A DNA stretch of 64,000 nt from Candidatus Sabulitectum sp. (GCA_023145375.1 JAGLDY010000012.1:171861-235860); one strand, 5' to 3'. Counted from the stretch's first letter, positions 1 to 9,590 are shown. A program made the numbers and translations. The notes: a model not told the origin generated them from the letters alone.

Positions 1-29
1 TAACCACAGGAAGTTACGCGCAGTAAAGA

Positions 30-764
30 GTGAAAGCAGTAATAATTGCCGCAGGGCGAGGCTCTCGTCTGGAATCTCAACACAGAGGAATGCCTAAGAC
101 GCTATTGAAGGTCGGAGACCGGAGGATCATAGATTCTATTCTTGATGGGATTCATGATTCCGGTATCAGGGAAGTGGTGATCGTCACAGGTTTCCAGGCG
201 GATATTCTGAAAGATCAGCTGAGAAACACAGTTCCTGCTTCCATCAGCCTAGAATTCTGCTTCAATCCGGAATGGAAACTCTCCAACGGAATATCTGTTC
301 TCAGTGCAGAAAAGTTCATCACCCCCGGGGACGAATTCATTCTGCTCATGAGCGATCACATTTTCCAGTCTGAGATGCTGAAAATAACTGTAGAAACTCC
401 GATAGAGCCAGACCAGGCACTGCTTGCTCTTGATTTTAAGCTGAACAAAATACCTGACCTGAATGACGGCATGAAAGTTCGATGCAGAAGAATAGCAAAG
501 AGCAGATTTCAGATCACCGGACTGGACAAGAAGTATGAGGACTATCAGGCGATCGACTGTGGAATGTTCAAGCTGAACTACGGATTTTTTCAGGAGTTAA
601 GAAACTGCATAGAACTGGGTAGAGACTCACTCTCTGATACATGTAATGCTTATGCAGCAGAGAACAGGATGATAGGCATTGATATCGGAGAGAGCAGGTG
701 GATAGATCTGGACTCTCCGGAACTGTTCGACCTGAAAAACCTTATCAGCAGGATCACAGAGTGA
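30..764 (+). CDS. MobA/LicC-like nucleotidyltransferase
   Basis: Predicted cytoplasmic NTP transferase that would activate a sugar, polyol phosphate or phosphocholine as its NDP derivative. The N-terminus carries the Rossmann-type signature AAGRGSRL (residues 7-14) followed by the P-K-T-L-L segment typical of this superfamily, and 244 residues is a normal single-domain length. It starts with GTG and ends in a GTGA overlap with the next gene, so it heads an operon with three CDP-glycerol-glycerophosphotransferase-like genes. By context it may make the CDP-activated donor for them. Phosphocholine or glycerol-3-phosphate as substrate is inference; the superfamily call is firm, the substrate is not. 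Confidence 0.75.
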   Translation: MKAVIIAAGRGSRLESQHRGMPKTLLKVGDRRIIDSILDGIHDSGIREVVIVTGFQADILKDQLRNTVPASISLEFCFNPEWKLSNGISVLSAEKFITPGDEFILLMSDHIFQSEMLKITVETPIEPDQALLALDFKLNKIPDLNDGMKVRCRRIAKSRFQITGLDKKYEDYQAIDCGMFKLNYGFFQELRNCIELGRDSLSDTCNAYAAENRMIGIDIGESRWIDLDSPELFDLKNLISRITE

Positions 765-1828
765 ACATCTACTACTTTGCCAATCAGATCTATCAGCTTT
801 CATATGCATGGCCTCTCTACACTGAAATAGGAGGCTCCTTCATCGTCAGAAAGTACAAAACCCTTTTAAAATTCCAGAGATTTCTCCGGGGAAGCAGTTC
901 CTTTGCAGGAAGGTCTTTCACCGGAGCGCCCACGGTACAGAGAAGGAAGCTGAAATATGTTTCTGATCTCAGCGGTGTCATTCTTTCCCAGTCAAATGCA
1001 AGAGTGCGAAATGACAGAGCAATTTCAAAAAGTGTGTTTATCGGTCATGGCACCGGAGACAAGAAGTACGGAGGGAAAGCCCATACTCTGGAGACTTATG
1101 AGTATCTGTTTGTCTCCGGCCCAAAGCATATGGAGAAGTTCAAAGACAGTGGACTGAATTTCTCTGAAGAAAAGCTGGTGAAGATCGGTAATCTCAGATT
1201 TGACGATTATGTCAACGGGAAGTACACACGAAACACGCTTATGAGCAGAATGGGTATTCCTAAAAAGGACCATGCCAGAAAAACAGTTCTCTACGCTCCC
1301 ACATGGGAATGGGGAAACGGTACTTTGAACAGGTACGCAAAACTTTTCTGTAAAGAAGTAACAAAAGAGCACAACCTCATAATAAGACCGCACCATTTTG
1401 ACTCACACAAAGTGCCTCGCCTCAAACTCTGGGCGAAATTGAACGGAATAGAGAGAGTATACTTCTCCAATTCCAACAGGATCACAAAAAGCGATACAAT
1501 GCATGATTTTCAGGTATCAGACATCCTGATCAGTGACACATCTTCTGTTCTTTATGAATACCTGATAACCGGCAAACCAATAATTGTGGCTAACACTGAT
1601 TTCAGCGGTCTGCACAGTATGCCTGACAGCATGAACATAATGAAGATAGCTGACCTATTTCAGGACTCACAGAGCATTCTTGATGTTGTGAACCGGAATC
1701 TTTCAAGTGCTACAGACAATTCCCGGCACAAGAAAATGCTGAATGACTGCTTTTACTTCAATGATGGTAAATCTGTACAGAGAGCAAAGGAATTTGTAAA
1801 CCGCATAGCCGGAGAGTTAAACCAGTGA
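761..1828 (+). CDS. CDP-glycerol glycerophosphotransferase-like protein (first of three)
   Basis: Member of the TagB/TagF-like Glyphos_transf family, which transfers polyol phosphates from CDP-polyols onto a lipid or glycan acceptor. Visible hallmarks are the His-Gly motif FIGHGTGDKKYGG near residue 90, the APTWEWG segment in the nucleotide-binding half and the late ISDTSSVLYEYL motif. I chose the GTG at 761 because it overlaps the previous stop as GTGA; a further in-frame ATG at 698 would overlap the upstream gene by 67 bp. About 355 residues is short against Gram-positive TagF, so this is the catalytic domain alone. Donor and acceptor are unknown. Confidence 0.75.
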   Translation: MNIYYFANQIYQLSYAWPLYTEIGGSFIVRKYKTLLKFQRFLRGSSSFAGRSFTGAPTVQRRKLKYVSDLSGVILSQSNARVRNDRAISKSVFIGHGTGDKKYGGKAHTLETYEYLFVSGPKHMEKFKDSGLNFSEEKLVKIGNLRFDDYVNGKYTRNTLMSRMGIPKKDHARKTVLYAPTWEWGNGTLNRYAKLFCKEVTKEHNLIIRPHHFDSHKVPRLKLWAKLNGIERVYFSNSNRITKSDTMHDFQVSDILISDTSSVLYEYLITGKPIIVANTDFSGLHSMPDSMNIMKIADLFQDSQSILDVVNRNLSSATDNSRHKKMLNDCFYFNDGKSVQRAKEFVNRIAGELNQ

Positions 1829-2916
1829 AAAAGATACTCTTTGATCTGAAAAAGGAATACTATTTCAATTCTCTATACCCCCTTTACGCCGCACTTAAAG
1901 AGGATACTGACTACCAGTTGTGGATCAGAGTGGGGAAGGACCAGCGTCGTTTTCTGGGACTCTTTCTTATCTCCAGCAGATCCAGGATCGAAGACGATCT
2001 GAGAAAGAAAGGCTTCAGTGTAACAGAGAAGAGAACGGGATTCGACGCCATTGTCTGCGGGGATGCGCTTAAAGACCCGGGAAAGTACGACGATGTCCCC
2101 AGGTTTCACCTGGATCACGGTGTGGGAATAAAGACACTGAGGATCCGTAACATTGTAAAACAGAAGAAAACCAGGTATCATGTTTTCCTGGAAGGCAGGT
2201 ACTGGTATGATTACATAAAGAGCCTGGGATACGGAGCATCAGCTGATTTCCATGTCACCGGGTTACCGAAACTTGATCCACTCTTTCTCCCTGGAAATTA
2301 CAACAATACCGCATTCATTCAGAAACTTGGCCTTGATCCTGAAAAACAGACTGTTCTCTTTGCTCCCTCCTACAAACCAAGCTGCATAGATCATATCGGT
2401 GAAGGGATACTGGAACTGATACCCCGGTACAATCTGGTGGTAAAGCTGCACCCGTACTCCTGGGGCGGAAAGTACGCTCCACACTCACAGCACAAGATCT
2501 ATCAGCAACTGGCAGAGAAACATAGAGAACTTTTTCTGGTGCCTGAAAAAGAATATGATGTTTACCCATACCTCTATCTTGCAGACACTTTGATAAGTGA
2601 TACATCAAGTGTAATTAATGAGTTTCTTGCCCTGGGAAAACATGGTATCATCTATCAGCTTTCTCATTCAAAGCTGAAACATTCAGATGGAATGGATATA
2701 CTCTCCATTGACCCTGCGGAATGGCTGGCAGGCGCATTCCCCCATGTTTCCAGCTCCGATCAACTGAAAGCTGCAGTTGAGCTGGCCCTTGAACCCACAA
2801 TTTCCATGAAGAAAAAACTCAGGGAACACAGGGACTATTTCTTTACCGGACTTGACGGCAAAGCCTCACAACGGGTGAAAGAGTGTATAGATTCGATCCT
2901 GAAGATAAAGGAGTAG
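1825..2916 (+). CDS. CDP-glycerol glycerophosphotransferase-like protein (second)
   Basis: Second divergent paralogue of the Glyphos_transf family. It has the His-centred motif FHLDHGVGIKTLR (about residues 92-104), the FAPSYKPS nucleotide-half motif and LISDTSSVINEFLALG near residue 255, matching the equivalent motifs of its neighbours. GTG start in a GTGA overlap with the preceding stop; GGAGAG lies 8 bp upstream. The three paralogues differ enough to suggest different acceptors or successive linkages in one phosphopolymer rather than recent duplication. No membrane segment is visible, consistent with a peripheral inner-membrane enzyme. Confidence 0.7.
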   Translation: MKKILFDLKKEYYFNSLYPLYAALKEDTDYQLWIRVGKDQRRFLGLFLISSRSRIEDDLRKKGFSVTEKRTGFDAIVCGDALKDPGKYDDVPRFHLDHGVGIKTLRIRNIVKQKKTRYHVFLEGRYWYDYIKSLGYGASADFHVTGLPKLDPLFLPGNYNNTAFIQKLGLDPEKQTVLFAPSYKPSCIDHIGEGILELIPRYNLVVKLHPYSWGGKYAPHSQHKIYQQLAEKHRELFLVPEKEYDVYPYLYLADTLISDTSSVINEFLALGKHGIIYQLSHSKLKHSDGMDILSIDPAEWLAGAFPHVSSSDQLKAAVELALEPTISMKKKLREHRDYFFTGLDGKASQRVKECIDSILKIKE

Positions 2917-2924
2917 GGTTCTGC

Positions 2925-4088
2925 ATGAAAGCTGACTACAAAATAGCATACTGGCTTCGTACAGACATCCAGCACTTTGCACATATCCGCATGATCTACG
3001 AAAACCTCGGCGGAGTTATACTTACAAAGAATCCAGTTATCTACAACTACCTCCATGAGGAATTTCCCAATCTTCGCAGTGATCTTCAACTGGTTAAGAA
3101 TTCAACTGTCGCTAAAAAGATAATGAATAGAATGGATATCAAACTTGTTGTTTATACAGGATTCCAGCTTATCTTCTGGGGACACTCTGTGCAGGTATTT
3201 CACGGGGCATCCGATAAGCATTACCTTTTGTCAAACAAACGAATACTTCTCTATGATCTTCTTCTTCTTCCCGGTCAGAAGCACATGGACAAGATCCTCA
3301 GTACCTACAAACTGAAACACCCGGAAAAGTTCAAGCTGGTGGGATATCCCAAGTTTGACAAGCTTGTTTCAGGAGAGATCACAGCTTCTCCCATGTTCAC
3401 CAACGGAAGACCGACAATACTCTACGCACCCACCTGGATAACCGAAGGCTCTGGCTCGAGGCTTAAGTTCTCACTACACGGAGAGAGTTCCCTTCCCTTG
3501 TGGGGCATAAGGCTTATTCAGGCAATTGCGCCAAGGTGGAACCTGATCATCAAATACCATTCGAGGATCTATGAGTGCCACAAAAAGATTTACCATGGTA
3601 TTGATAAATGCATAGAGGATCTGGGCGCCGAGGAAACTGTTAAAGTCGTATATGACTCTGATATAACAAAATACATGAACCAATCTGATCTGATGATCTC
3701 TGACATTTCTGCAGTCTGCTACGAATGGTTTCATACAGACCGACCGATCCTCTTCGCAAACCCCGCCCCTGACCATTACAGACCCTCAACTGATGAACTA
3801 TCCAATACATATGCCTGGCAGGCTGGTGATGTTCTCTACAAAGAGGAGGATATAGTCCCTGCTATTACAGGTAATCTGACTTTGGACAAGTACAAAACAA
3901 TTAGAAACAGGCTGCTGGATCATTCTTTTTACATGCCGGACGGCCATGCAACTGAACGACAGCTTTCAGAAATAATCAAGTTCTACAACAAAGTTGATAA
4001 GCATAGCAGGTTCAGAATGGTTTTCCATAACCTTGCAGTTTTCATCAGGGACAGTATTCGCCATGCCATGAAGAAAATGGAGAAGTAG
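2925..4088 (+). CDS. CDP-glycerol glycerophosphotransferase-like protein (third)
   Basis: Third Glyphos_transf paralogue, about 387 residues. Landmarks are QVFHGASDKHY (the family His-Gly motif), YAPTWITEGSG and LMISDISAVCYEWF, the last being a variant of the ISDTSS motif of the two upstream genes. I chose ATG 2925 (AAAGGAG about 11 bp upstream) over a GTG at 2883 that would overlap the preceding gene. The final ~35 residues are basic and amphipathic, as expected for membrane association. Only 5 bp separate it from the convergent acyltransferase gene. Confidence 0.7.
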   Translation: MKADYKIAYWLRTDIQHFAHIRMIYENLGGVILTKNPVIYNYLHEEFPNLRSDLQLVKNSTVAKKIMNRMDIKLVVYTGFQLIFWGHSVQVFHGASDKHYLLSNKRILLYDLLLLPGQKHMDKILSTYKLKHPEKFKLVGYPKFDKLVSGEITASPMFTNGRPTILYAPTWITEGSGSRLKFSLHGESSLPLWGIRLIQAIAPRWNLIIKYHSRIYECHKKIYHGIDKCIEDLGAEETVKVVYDSDITKYMNQSDLMISDISAVCYEWFHTDRPILFANPAPDHYRPSTDELSNTYAWQAGDVLYKEEDIVPAITGNLTLDKYKTIRNRLLDHSFYMPDGHATERQLSEIIKFYNKVDKHSRFRMVFHNLAVFIRDSIRHAMKKMEK

Positions 4089-4093
4089 AGGTT

Positions 4094-4972
4094 TTAAGGC
4101 TGTCTTCGCCAGCGGTTGTGGAACCAGACCCACTGTTCAGGAGTGTCAATGATCCACCTGCTGATCCTGTCGTTTAGAAAAGTCAGAATATTCTCACTTG
4201 TTTCCCCGCCTGTAAAAAACACCGGTTCATCTATTTCCAGAAGAAAAGTTGAATCCTTCCTCCGGGTGATATGAAGCGTCACCACCGGAGCTTGAAGTCT
4301 TGTTGCCAGAGCAGCGGGAGCCACCGGTGTCCAGGCAGGGCGACCCAGGAACCTGGCGAACTGACTCTGTACCCCTTTCGTGTCCTGATCTATCAGCATT
4401 CCCAGGGTTCTGTTGCTTCGCAGGAGACGCAGTATAGGTGCTACTCCTGCATCTCTGTCAATGGTCTCCACTCCCGGTTTCCGCCTGAGTCTGTCCAGAA
4501 TATCTGATGTACCGGATTGTGAAAGAGCTCTGCCAACTACACCGATATCAAAACCCATAAGTTTCATAGCCCTGGGAAGAAGCTCCCACGGCCCCAGGTG
4601 AGCGGTCACCGCAATAACACCCTTTCCAAATGAAAGAGCATTTTCCATGTTCTCAGCTCCCTGTACTTCCATAAGCTTCCTGAAGGTCTCATCACTTCGT
4701 CGTGAAAGATAGAAAAAGTCAAAGTAGCCTGATAGAACGCCTGAATAGACAGCTGATGCCTTCACGGTGATCCCGTTCTCAGTGATAATTCCCTGCTGGT
4801 GTTTTCTGATTATCCTGTTGGAAGGCAGAGGGAGGATAGACAGCAGCCAGCCAAGAGCACCGGCGTACATTCTGGAGACTACCCTTGGAGTCACCGCCGC
4901 TGCAAAGATCACTAGTTTTACAGCTGGCAGTGTCAGAGCATGGCGGAAACTCTTAAAAGGTATTTTCTTCAT
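4094..4972 (-). CDS. LpxL/HtrB-family lipid A acyltransferase
   Basis: Inner-membrane acyltransferase of the LpxL/LpxM (HtrB) family, adding secondary acyl chains to lipid A or a related lipid. The catalytic H-x4-E motif is AHLGPWE (His125, Glu130), followed by the family blocks around GMLIDQD and the C-terminal WVWFHNRWRRQP. A hydrophobic segment near residues 15-48 is the likely membrane anchor. I chose the ATG at 4972: it leaves a clear intergenic region to polA and sits just downstream of a good minus-strand promoter. Longer in-frame starts would run into polA. No Shine-Dalgarno is visible, which fits a leaderless message. The exact acylation site cannot be told. Confidence 0.82.
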   Translation of the reverse strand: MKKIPFKSFRHALTLPAVKLVIFAAAVTPRVVSRMYAGALGWLLSILPLPSNRIIRKHQQGIITENGITVKASAVYSGVLSGYFDFFYLSRRSDETFRKLMEVQGAENMENALSFGKGVIAVTAHLGPWELLPRAMKLMGFDIGVVGRALSQSGTSDILDRLRRKPGVETIDRDAGVAPILRLLRSNRTLGMLIDQDTKGVQSQFARFLGRPAWTPVAPAALATRLQAPVVTLHITRRKDSTFLLEIDEPVFFTGGETSENILTFLNDRISRWIIDTPEQWVWFHNRWRRQP

Positions 4973-4981
4973 GATTGCAGG

Positions 4982-5011
4982 AGAATACTCTGTTTCCAGT
5001 GGAACTGTCAA
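4982..5011 (-). promoter_or_regulatory. Sigma70-type promoter of the LpxL-like gene
   Basis: On the minus strand TTGACA (5011-5006) and TATTCT (4987-4982) are separated by 18 bp. The predicted start point is about 4974-4976, only 2-4 nt before the ATG at 4972, and no Shine-Dalgarno lies in between, so a leaderless or near-leaderless transcript is implied. Confidence 0.55.
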
Positions 5012-5079
5012 GAAACAGAGGACGGCATCTATTATATTTAACCCTTGAAAAGGCGAAAGAGAGCTGAAAGGAATCAAAA

Positions 5080-7731
5080 GTGGCGGAGAAGCTGATCCTT
5101 GTAGATACATTGAGCGTTCTTTACAGAGGTCATTATGCCATGATAAAGAACCATCTCAGAGGTGTAGACGGCACAGTAACCAGTGGTTTGAGCTTTTTAC
5201 TCAGTGAACTTTTTTCCATTATTGTTAAAAATCCGGACTGTTTTGTTGCAGCGGTGAGCGATGCTCCAGGTCCCACATTCCGAAAAACTCTTTTCCCGGA
5301 ATACAAGGCGAACAGACCTCCCACTCCGGATGACCTCAGGGCACAGACAGAGATAGCAAGAGATCTGGTACCCCTGCTGGGTATTCCTTTCATAGAAAAA
5401 CAGGGCCTTGAGGCGGATGATATCATCGCGGGATTTGCTCTGGGATCATCCATTCCTGTTCTGATCCTATCTCCGGACAAGGACCTTCTTCAGCTGGTGA
5501 ACAGCAATGTATCTGTCCTTCGCCCGGCGAAATACGGCAGGACACCAACACTTGTTAAGGACGGCGATGTAACCGGGATAATGGGTGTGCCGGCAAGGTA
5601 TGTTGCTGACCTTCTTGCGATCATGGGGGATTCTTCAGACAATATTCCAGGTGCCAGGGGTATAGGTCCCAAAGGAGCTGCAAAGCTCATAGACAAGTTC
5701 GGCGGTGTCTCTGATATTTACAATAACATCAATTCAGTTGAACCGGGATCCCTGAGAAAGAAACTTATTGATTCCAGTGAAATGGTGGAGCTGAGTTTGA
5801 AGCTGACAAAACTGAATAAACCCCTTCCAGATGATCTGCAGAAGCTTGAACTAACAATCCGGGAGCCTGACCTGGAAAAGGCCCTTCCAATTCTTAACCG
5901 CCTGGCGCTTTCAAAGATTGCCAAACAACTTGATGTTAAGTTGACTGCTCCATTGAAGCTTTCTTCGGATGAACATTTCTCATGCAGGGTAAACATTCTG
6001 AATTCTATTGAGGGTATCAATCTCCCTGGAACTGGCCCGGTGTGCATTGATACAGAGACTACTTCAATTGATCCAATAAAAGCGCAGCTGATCGGATTCT
6101 CACTCACATCTGACCCCTCCGAAAGCTGGTACATTCCATTCGCAGATTCGTTCAACAGGGAAGAGATAATTACTTCTCTGGGAATTCTCTTAAATAGTCG
6201 CGGGTATGTTGCTCAGAACGCAAAATACGACAGCCGTGTTCTTTATAACTATGGAATCACCCTTCCTGTTCCTTCAGATGACCCTTACCTGGCTGACTAC
6301 ATACTGAGACCGGACGCCACCAGCCACTCTTTAAAGAAGATCGTTCCTTTCTGGCTGGGGAAAAGCATGAGATCATTTGATGAGGTTTCAAGTGGAACAG
6401 GCTCTTTGATAGGCATTCCAGTTGAAACTGTAGCTGAATACTGCTGCTCTGATTCCGCTTCCACTCTTGCTCTAGCCAGGAAAATGTCACTTGAATTTGA
6501 AAATGACCCGGATCTGCTAAAACTCTACAAAGATGTGGAACTTCCATTGTCATTCGTACTTGGCGGTATGGAGAACAGGGGGATAGCCATCGATGGTGAC
6601 TCTCTGCGCCGTGAAGGAGAGCTTGTAAATAAAAGGATATTTGAACTGGTGGATCTTACGGTTGAGCAGACCGGAAGAAAGGTTAACCTTTCCAGCCCTG
6701 CACAGGTGGCAAAGATCCTTTTTGATACCCTGGGGCTGGCCCCAGTAAGAAAGACCTCAAAGGGTGCCAGGTCAACAAATATGACGGTTCTCACAAAACT
6801 CAGGAACGAACACCCCTTTGTGGAAACTCTTATTGAGTTCAGGGAACTTTCAAAACTCCTGAATACCTATATCCAGAAGCTTCCAGGGTATGTAGATCCG
6901 CTGACAGGCTTGATTCACACCAGTTTCAACCAGGCGGTAACCGCAACAGGCAGACTTAGTTCCAGTAACCCGAACCTGCAGAATATTCCAATCAGAACCA
7001 GCAGGGGAAGACAGATCAGGAAGTGCTTCATTCCTCCTGCTGAAGGACATGTTTTTGTTACTGCGGATTACTCTCAAATAGAACTGAGGATCCTGGCTCA
7101 CCTGGCGGGAGAAGGCGTACTCAGAGAAGCATACAGGGAAAGCGCTGATATTCATTCCAGAACCGCTGAAGCACTCTTCTCAGGGACAGACCCCGATCAC
7201 AGGAGAAAGGCAAAAGAAGTTAATTTCTCTATTATCTACGGCATCAGCGCATTCGGGCTTGCCCAGAGACTTTCCATCTCCCGGGGTGAGGCTGCAGGGA
7301 TCATTTCCCGTTACTACGAAACTTATCCGGAAGTTCGAAGTTTTTATGACAAAATGGTCATAACTGCTGAAGAGACAGGAGAGATTCGAACCATTCTAGG
7401 CCGAAAGCGTCTCTTCACTGGAATGAGAGAGAAAAAAGGAACCGAAAGAAAGCAGATGGAGAGGATTGCTGTGAACACAGCGGTGCAGGGTTCTGCTGCG
7501 GATGTAATCAAGGTTGCCATGATCAGAGTAGAAAAACGTCTTTCCAGGGAACTTCCAGAGGCTGGACTGGTACTGCAGGTACACGACGAACTGGTTGTTA
7601 CCTGCCCGGAGGGGCAGAAGGACAGGGCAGAGAAAATACTTAAAGAAGAAATGCAGGAAGCCGTACACCTGGAGATCCCGCTTACCGTTGAAACAGGCTC
7701 CGGCTTCAACTGGCTTGATGCAGGCCACTAG
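5080..7731 (+). CDS. polA: DNA polymerase I
   Basis: Repair and Okazaki-fragment polymerase, 883 residues. The N-terminal 5'-3' exonuclease (about 1-300) contains the EADDIIAG motif and the helix-hairpin-helix GIGPKGAAKLIDKFG. The central 3'-5' proofreading domain (about 315-480) seems active: IDTETTS (D-x-E), QNAKYD and YCCSD supply the expected carboxylates. The polymerase domain shows motif A (DYSQIELRILAHLAGE), motif B (RRKAKEVNFSIIYG) and motif C (QVHDELV). The start is GTG at 5080 with GAAAGGA 7 bp upstream. It is divergent from the acyltransferase gene. Confidence 0.97.
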   Translation: MAEKLILVDTLSVLYRGHYAMIKNHLRGVDGTVTSGLSFLLSELFSIIVKNPDCFVAAVSDAPGPTFRKTLFPEYKANRPPTPDDLRAQTEIARDLVPLLGIPFIEKQGLEADDIIAGFALGSSIPVLILSPDKDLLQLVNSNVSVLRPAKYGRTPTLVKDGDVTGIMGVPARYVADLLAIMGDSSDNIPGARGIGPKGAAKLIDKFGGVSDIYNNINSVEPGSLRKKLIDSSEMVELSLKLTKLNKPLPDDLQKLELTIREPDLEKALPILNRLALSKIAKQLDVKLTAPLKLSSDEHFSCRVNILNSIEGINLPGTGPVCIDTETTSIDPIKAQLIGFSLTSDPSESWYIPFADSFNREEIITSLGILLNSRGYVAQNAKYDSRVLYNYGITLPVPSDDPYLADYILRPDATSHSLKKIVPFWLGKSMRSFDEVSSGTGSLIGIPVETVAEYCCSDSASTLALARKMSLEFENDPDLLKLYKDVELPLSFVLGGMENRGIAIDGDSLRREGELVNKRIFELVDLTVEQTGRKVNLSSPAQVAKILFDTLGLAPVRKTSKGARSTNMTVLTKLRNEHPFVETLIEFRELSKLLNTYIQKLPGYVDPLTGLIHTSFNQAVTATGRLSSSNPNLQNIPIRTSRGRQIRKCFIPPAEGHVFVTADYSQIELRILAHLAGEGVLREAYRESADIHSRTAEALFSGTDPDHRRKAKEVNFSIIYGISAFGLAQRLSISRGEAAGIISRYYETYPEVRSFYDKMVITAEETGEIRTILGRKRLFTGMREKKGTERKQMERIAVNTAVQGSAADVIKVAMIRVEKRLSRELPEAGLVLQVHDELVVTCPEGQKDRAEKILKEEMQEAVHLEIPLTVETGSGFNWLDAGH

Positions 7732-7741
7732 AGAGAAGTTT

Positions 7742-9079
7742 ATGATGAAGAGAAAAACGTTGCTGTTAATAGTGATCGCAATAGGTCTTACCGTTACTGC
7801 TTCATGTGGCACCGAACAGCGGATGAATGTCCTGCTTATTCTTGTCGATACTGTAAGGGCCGACCATTTAAGTTGTTACGGTTACCACAGAAACACAACA
7901 CCTTACATTGACAGCCTTGCCGCCGCGGGGACTGTTGCGAATTTGTGCCAGGGTCAGGCTTCATGGACTCTTCCGGCAATGGCAACCATTATGTCAGGAG
8001 TACCTTCCGTGACTCACGGTGCAGGGAGGAACAGCTCCGGCTTTCACGGAATATCCCCTGATGTGCCCTGGTTGCCGCTGGCTTTCAACGGCGAGGGGTA
8101 CAGAACAGGAGCTTTCTTTAATGTGATGTTCATGAATGCTGATTTCGGTTTTCACAGAGGATTCCAGCATTTTGACTGCCAGGGAGTGGCAAGCGGCAAC
8201 AGCCTTCGGAAGGCAGGGCCAACAGTTGATGACTTTCTTGCCTGGCTGGATTCCGGTGATCAGAACAGATCATTCTTTGCAGCAGTACACTTCTACGATC
8301 CGCACATTCCCTACAGGTCTCCGGAGCCATTCCGGAGCATGTACACTCAACCTGACTACACGGGAGACTATGGAGATTCCTGGGGAGAAGGAATAACGGA
8401 GATGATGGATGTCAATTCAGGAGAGGTGATACCTACATCATCAGATATGGAAAACCTGGTTGCTCTCTATGACGGGGAGATCACATACATGGATTCTGAA
8501 ATAGGGAAACTGCTGGCCGAACTCAGAACAAGGGGGATGGGAGAGAATACGCTGATCGTCATCGCGGGAGATCACGGTGAGGAATTCCTTGACCACGGAG
8601 GGATAGAACACGGCCGTACCCTCTACCAGGAAACCACTCATGTACCTCTGATCATTGCAGGACCGGGCTTCGGCGGAGGACGAGTTATCTCCAGCTCTGT
8701 TGCCCAGCTGGACATTGCCGGAACAATTGCCGCGGCAGCAGGAATAGAATTCACTACTTTTGAGCCATCAGCGAATCTTGCCGGTTCAGTAGATCCTGCC
8801 AGAGAGATACCTGCCAGCGGAGTTCTCTGGAGAGACCAGGGGGATCTTGTGTCCATAGTGTCAGGCAACAGCAAACTTATTTGGTCAGTTGAAGATGACT
8901 CACTTGAGATGTTCGATCTATCAGCAGATCCTCTTGAAAAGACTACCATTGAACCCCGATTGCAGATAATGGAAGCGGCTGAGTTCTACTGGGCGACCCC
9001 TCCAATGGGAGAGGCCCCTCTTGTGGATTACAGCGAGACCGCCAGCAGAGAGCTGAGAAATCTGGGCTACATCAGATAG
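7742..9079 (+). CDS. Sulfatase-fold (alkaline phosphatase superfamily) lipoprotein
   Basis: Periplasmic lipoprotein: signal peptide with lipobox TASC (Cys22), then a sulfatase/phosphoethanolamine-transferase-type fold. Metal-binding blocks are LVDTVRADHLSCYGY and IAGDHGEEFLDHGG. The nucleophile region reads SWTLPAMATIMSG: where FGly sulfatases have C/S-x-P-x-R this protein has T-L-P and lacks the Arg, so it cannot be a formylglycine-dependent sulfatase. A Thr nucleophile, as in phosphoethanolamine transferases, is possible. Start ATG 7742 with AGAGAGAAG upstream, 10 bp after polA. Substrate unknown. Confidence 0.75.
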   Translation: MMKRKTLLLIVIAIGLTVTASCGTEQRMNVLLILVDTVRADHLSCYGYHRNTTPYIDSLAAAGTVANLCQGQASWTLPAMATIMSGVPSVTHGAGRNSSGFHGISPDVPWLPLAFNGEGYRTGAFFNVMFMNADFGFHRGFQHFDCQGVASGNSLRKAGPTVDDFLAWLDSGDQNRSFFAAVHFYDPHIPYRSPEPFRSMYTQPDYTGDYGDSWGEGITEMMDVNSGEVIPTSSDMENLVALYDGEITYMDSEIGKLLAELRTRGMGENTLIVIAGDHGEEFLDHGGIEHGRTLYQETTHVPLIIAGPGFGGGRVISSSVAQLDIAGTIAAAAGIEFTTFEPSANLAGSVDPAREIPASGVLWRDQGDLVSIVSGNSKLIWSVEDDSLEMFDLSADPLEKTTIEPRLQIMEAAEFYWATPPMGEAPLVDYSETASRELRNLGYIR

Positions 9080-9584
9080 AACCATTAACACGAGCATGGC
9101 TTAAAGTATCAGCTTCTCCAGCCAGTCTTCTTCTATGCAGCTCCCAGGCGATCATTGCAGCAGTACTTGAGACATTGATACACCGCCGTGCCCCGGACTG
9201 GGGTATTACAATTTTCATACGGCACATCTCTAGAACTTCACCTGAAACGCCATCAGCTTCATTACCCAGAACAAAGGCGGCATCCATGGGAAATTCGGCC
9301 TGATGGAGCGGCACAGCATCGGGGGTGTTCTCAACTGCAATGATAACGCGGTTGTGCTGTGCATGGCGAACAGCATCCATTACCGTGGGGAACCACCGCC
9401 ATGGTACAATACCGTGGGTACCTCTGGATGTTCTGCCCACTTTCCTGCCACCGGGACGAGCAGAAATACCCGCCAGCAGCACCCCAGCCGGGGAAATGGA
9501 TTCCGCTGTACGAAAGACAGACCCCACGTTGAAGGCGCTTCTAAGTGAATCAAGAACAAACAAAGGATAGTTTCCGGTGAACAT
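9072..9584 (-). CDS. TrmH/SpoU-family RNA 2'-O-methyltransferase
   Basis: SPOUT-class methyltransferase acting on tRNA or rRNA ribose. All three SpoU motifs are present: motif 1 SLRSAFNVGSVFRTAE, motif 2 VLGNEADGVS and motif 3 IPQSGARRCINVSSTAA, which form the trefoil-knot AdoMet site. At 170 residues it is the catalytic domain alone, as in TrmL-type enzymes. Its 3' end overlaps the convergent sulfatase-fold gene by 8 bp. The ATG at 9584 has no Shine-Dalgarno and lies directly after a good promoter. The target nucleotide cannot be predicted. Confidence 0.88.
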   Translation of the reverse strand: MFTGNYPLFVLDSLRSAFNVGSVFRTAESISPAGVLLAGISARPGGRKVGRTSRGTHGIVPWRWFPTVMDAVRHAQHNRVIIAVENTPDAVPLHQAEFPMDAAFVLGNEADGVSGEVLEMCRMKIVIPQSGARRCINVSSTAAMIAWELHRRRLAGEADTLSHARVNGSI

Positions 9585-9590
9585 GGCTTA

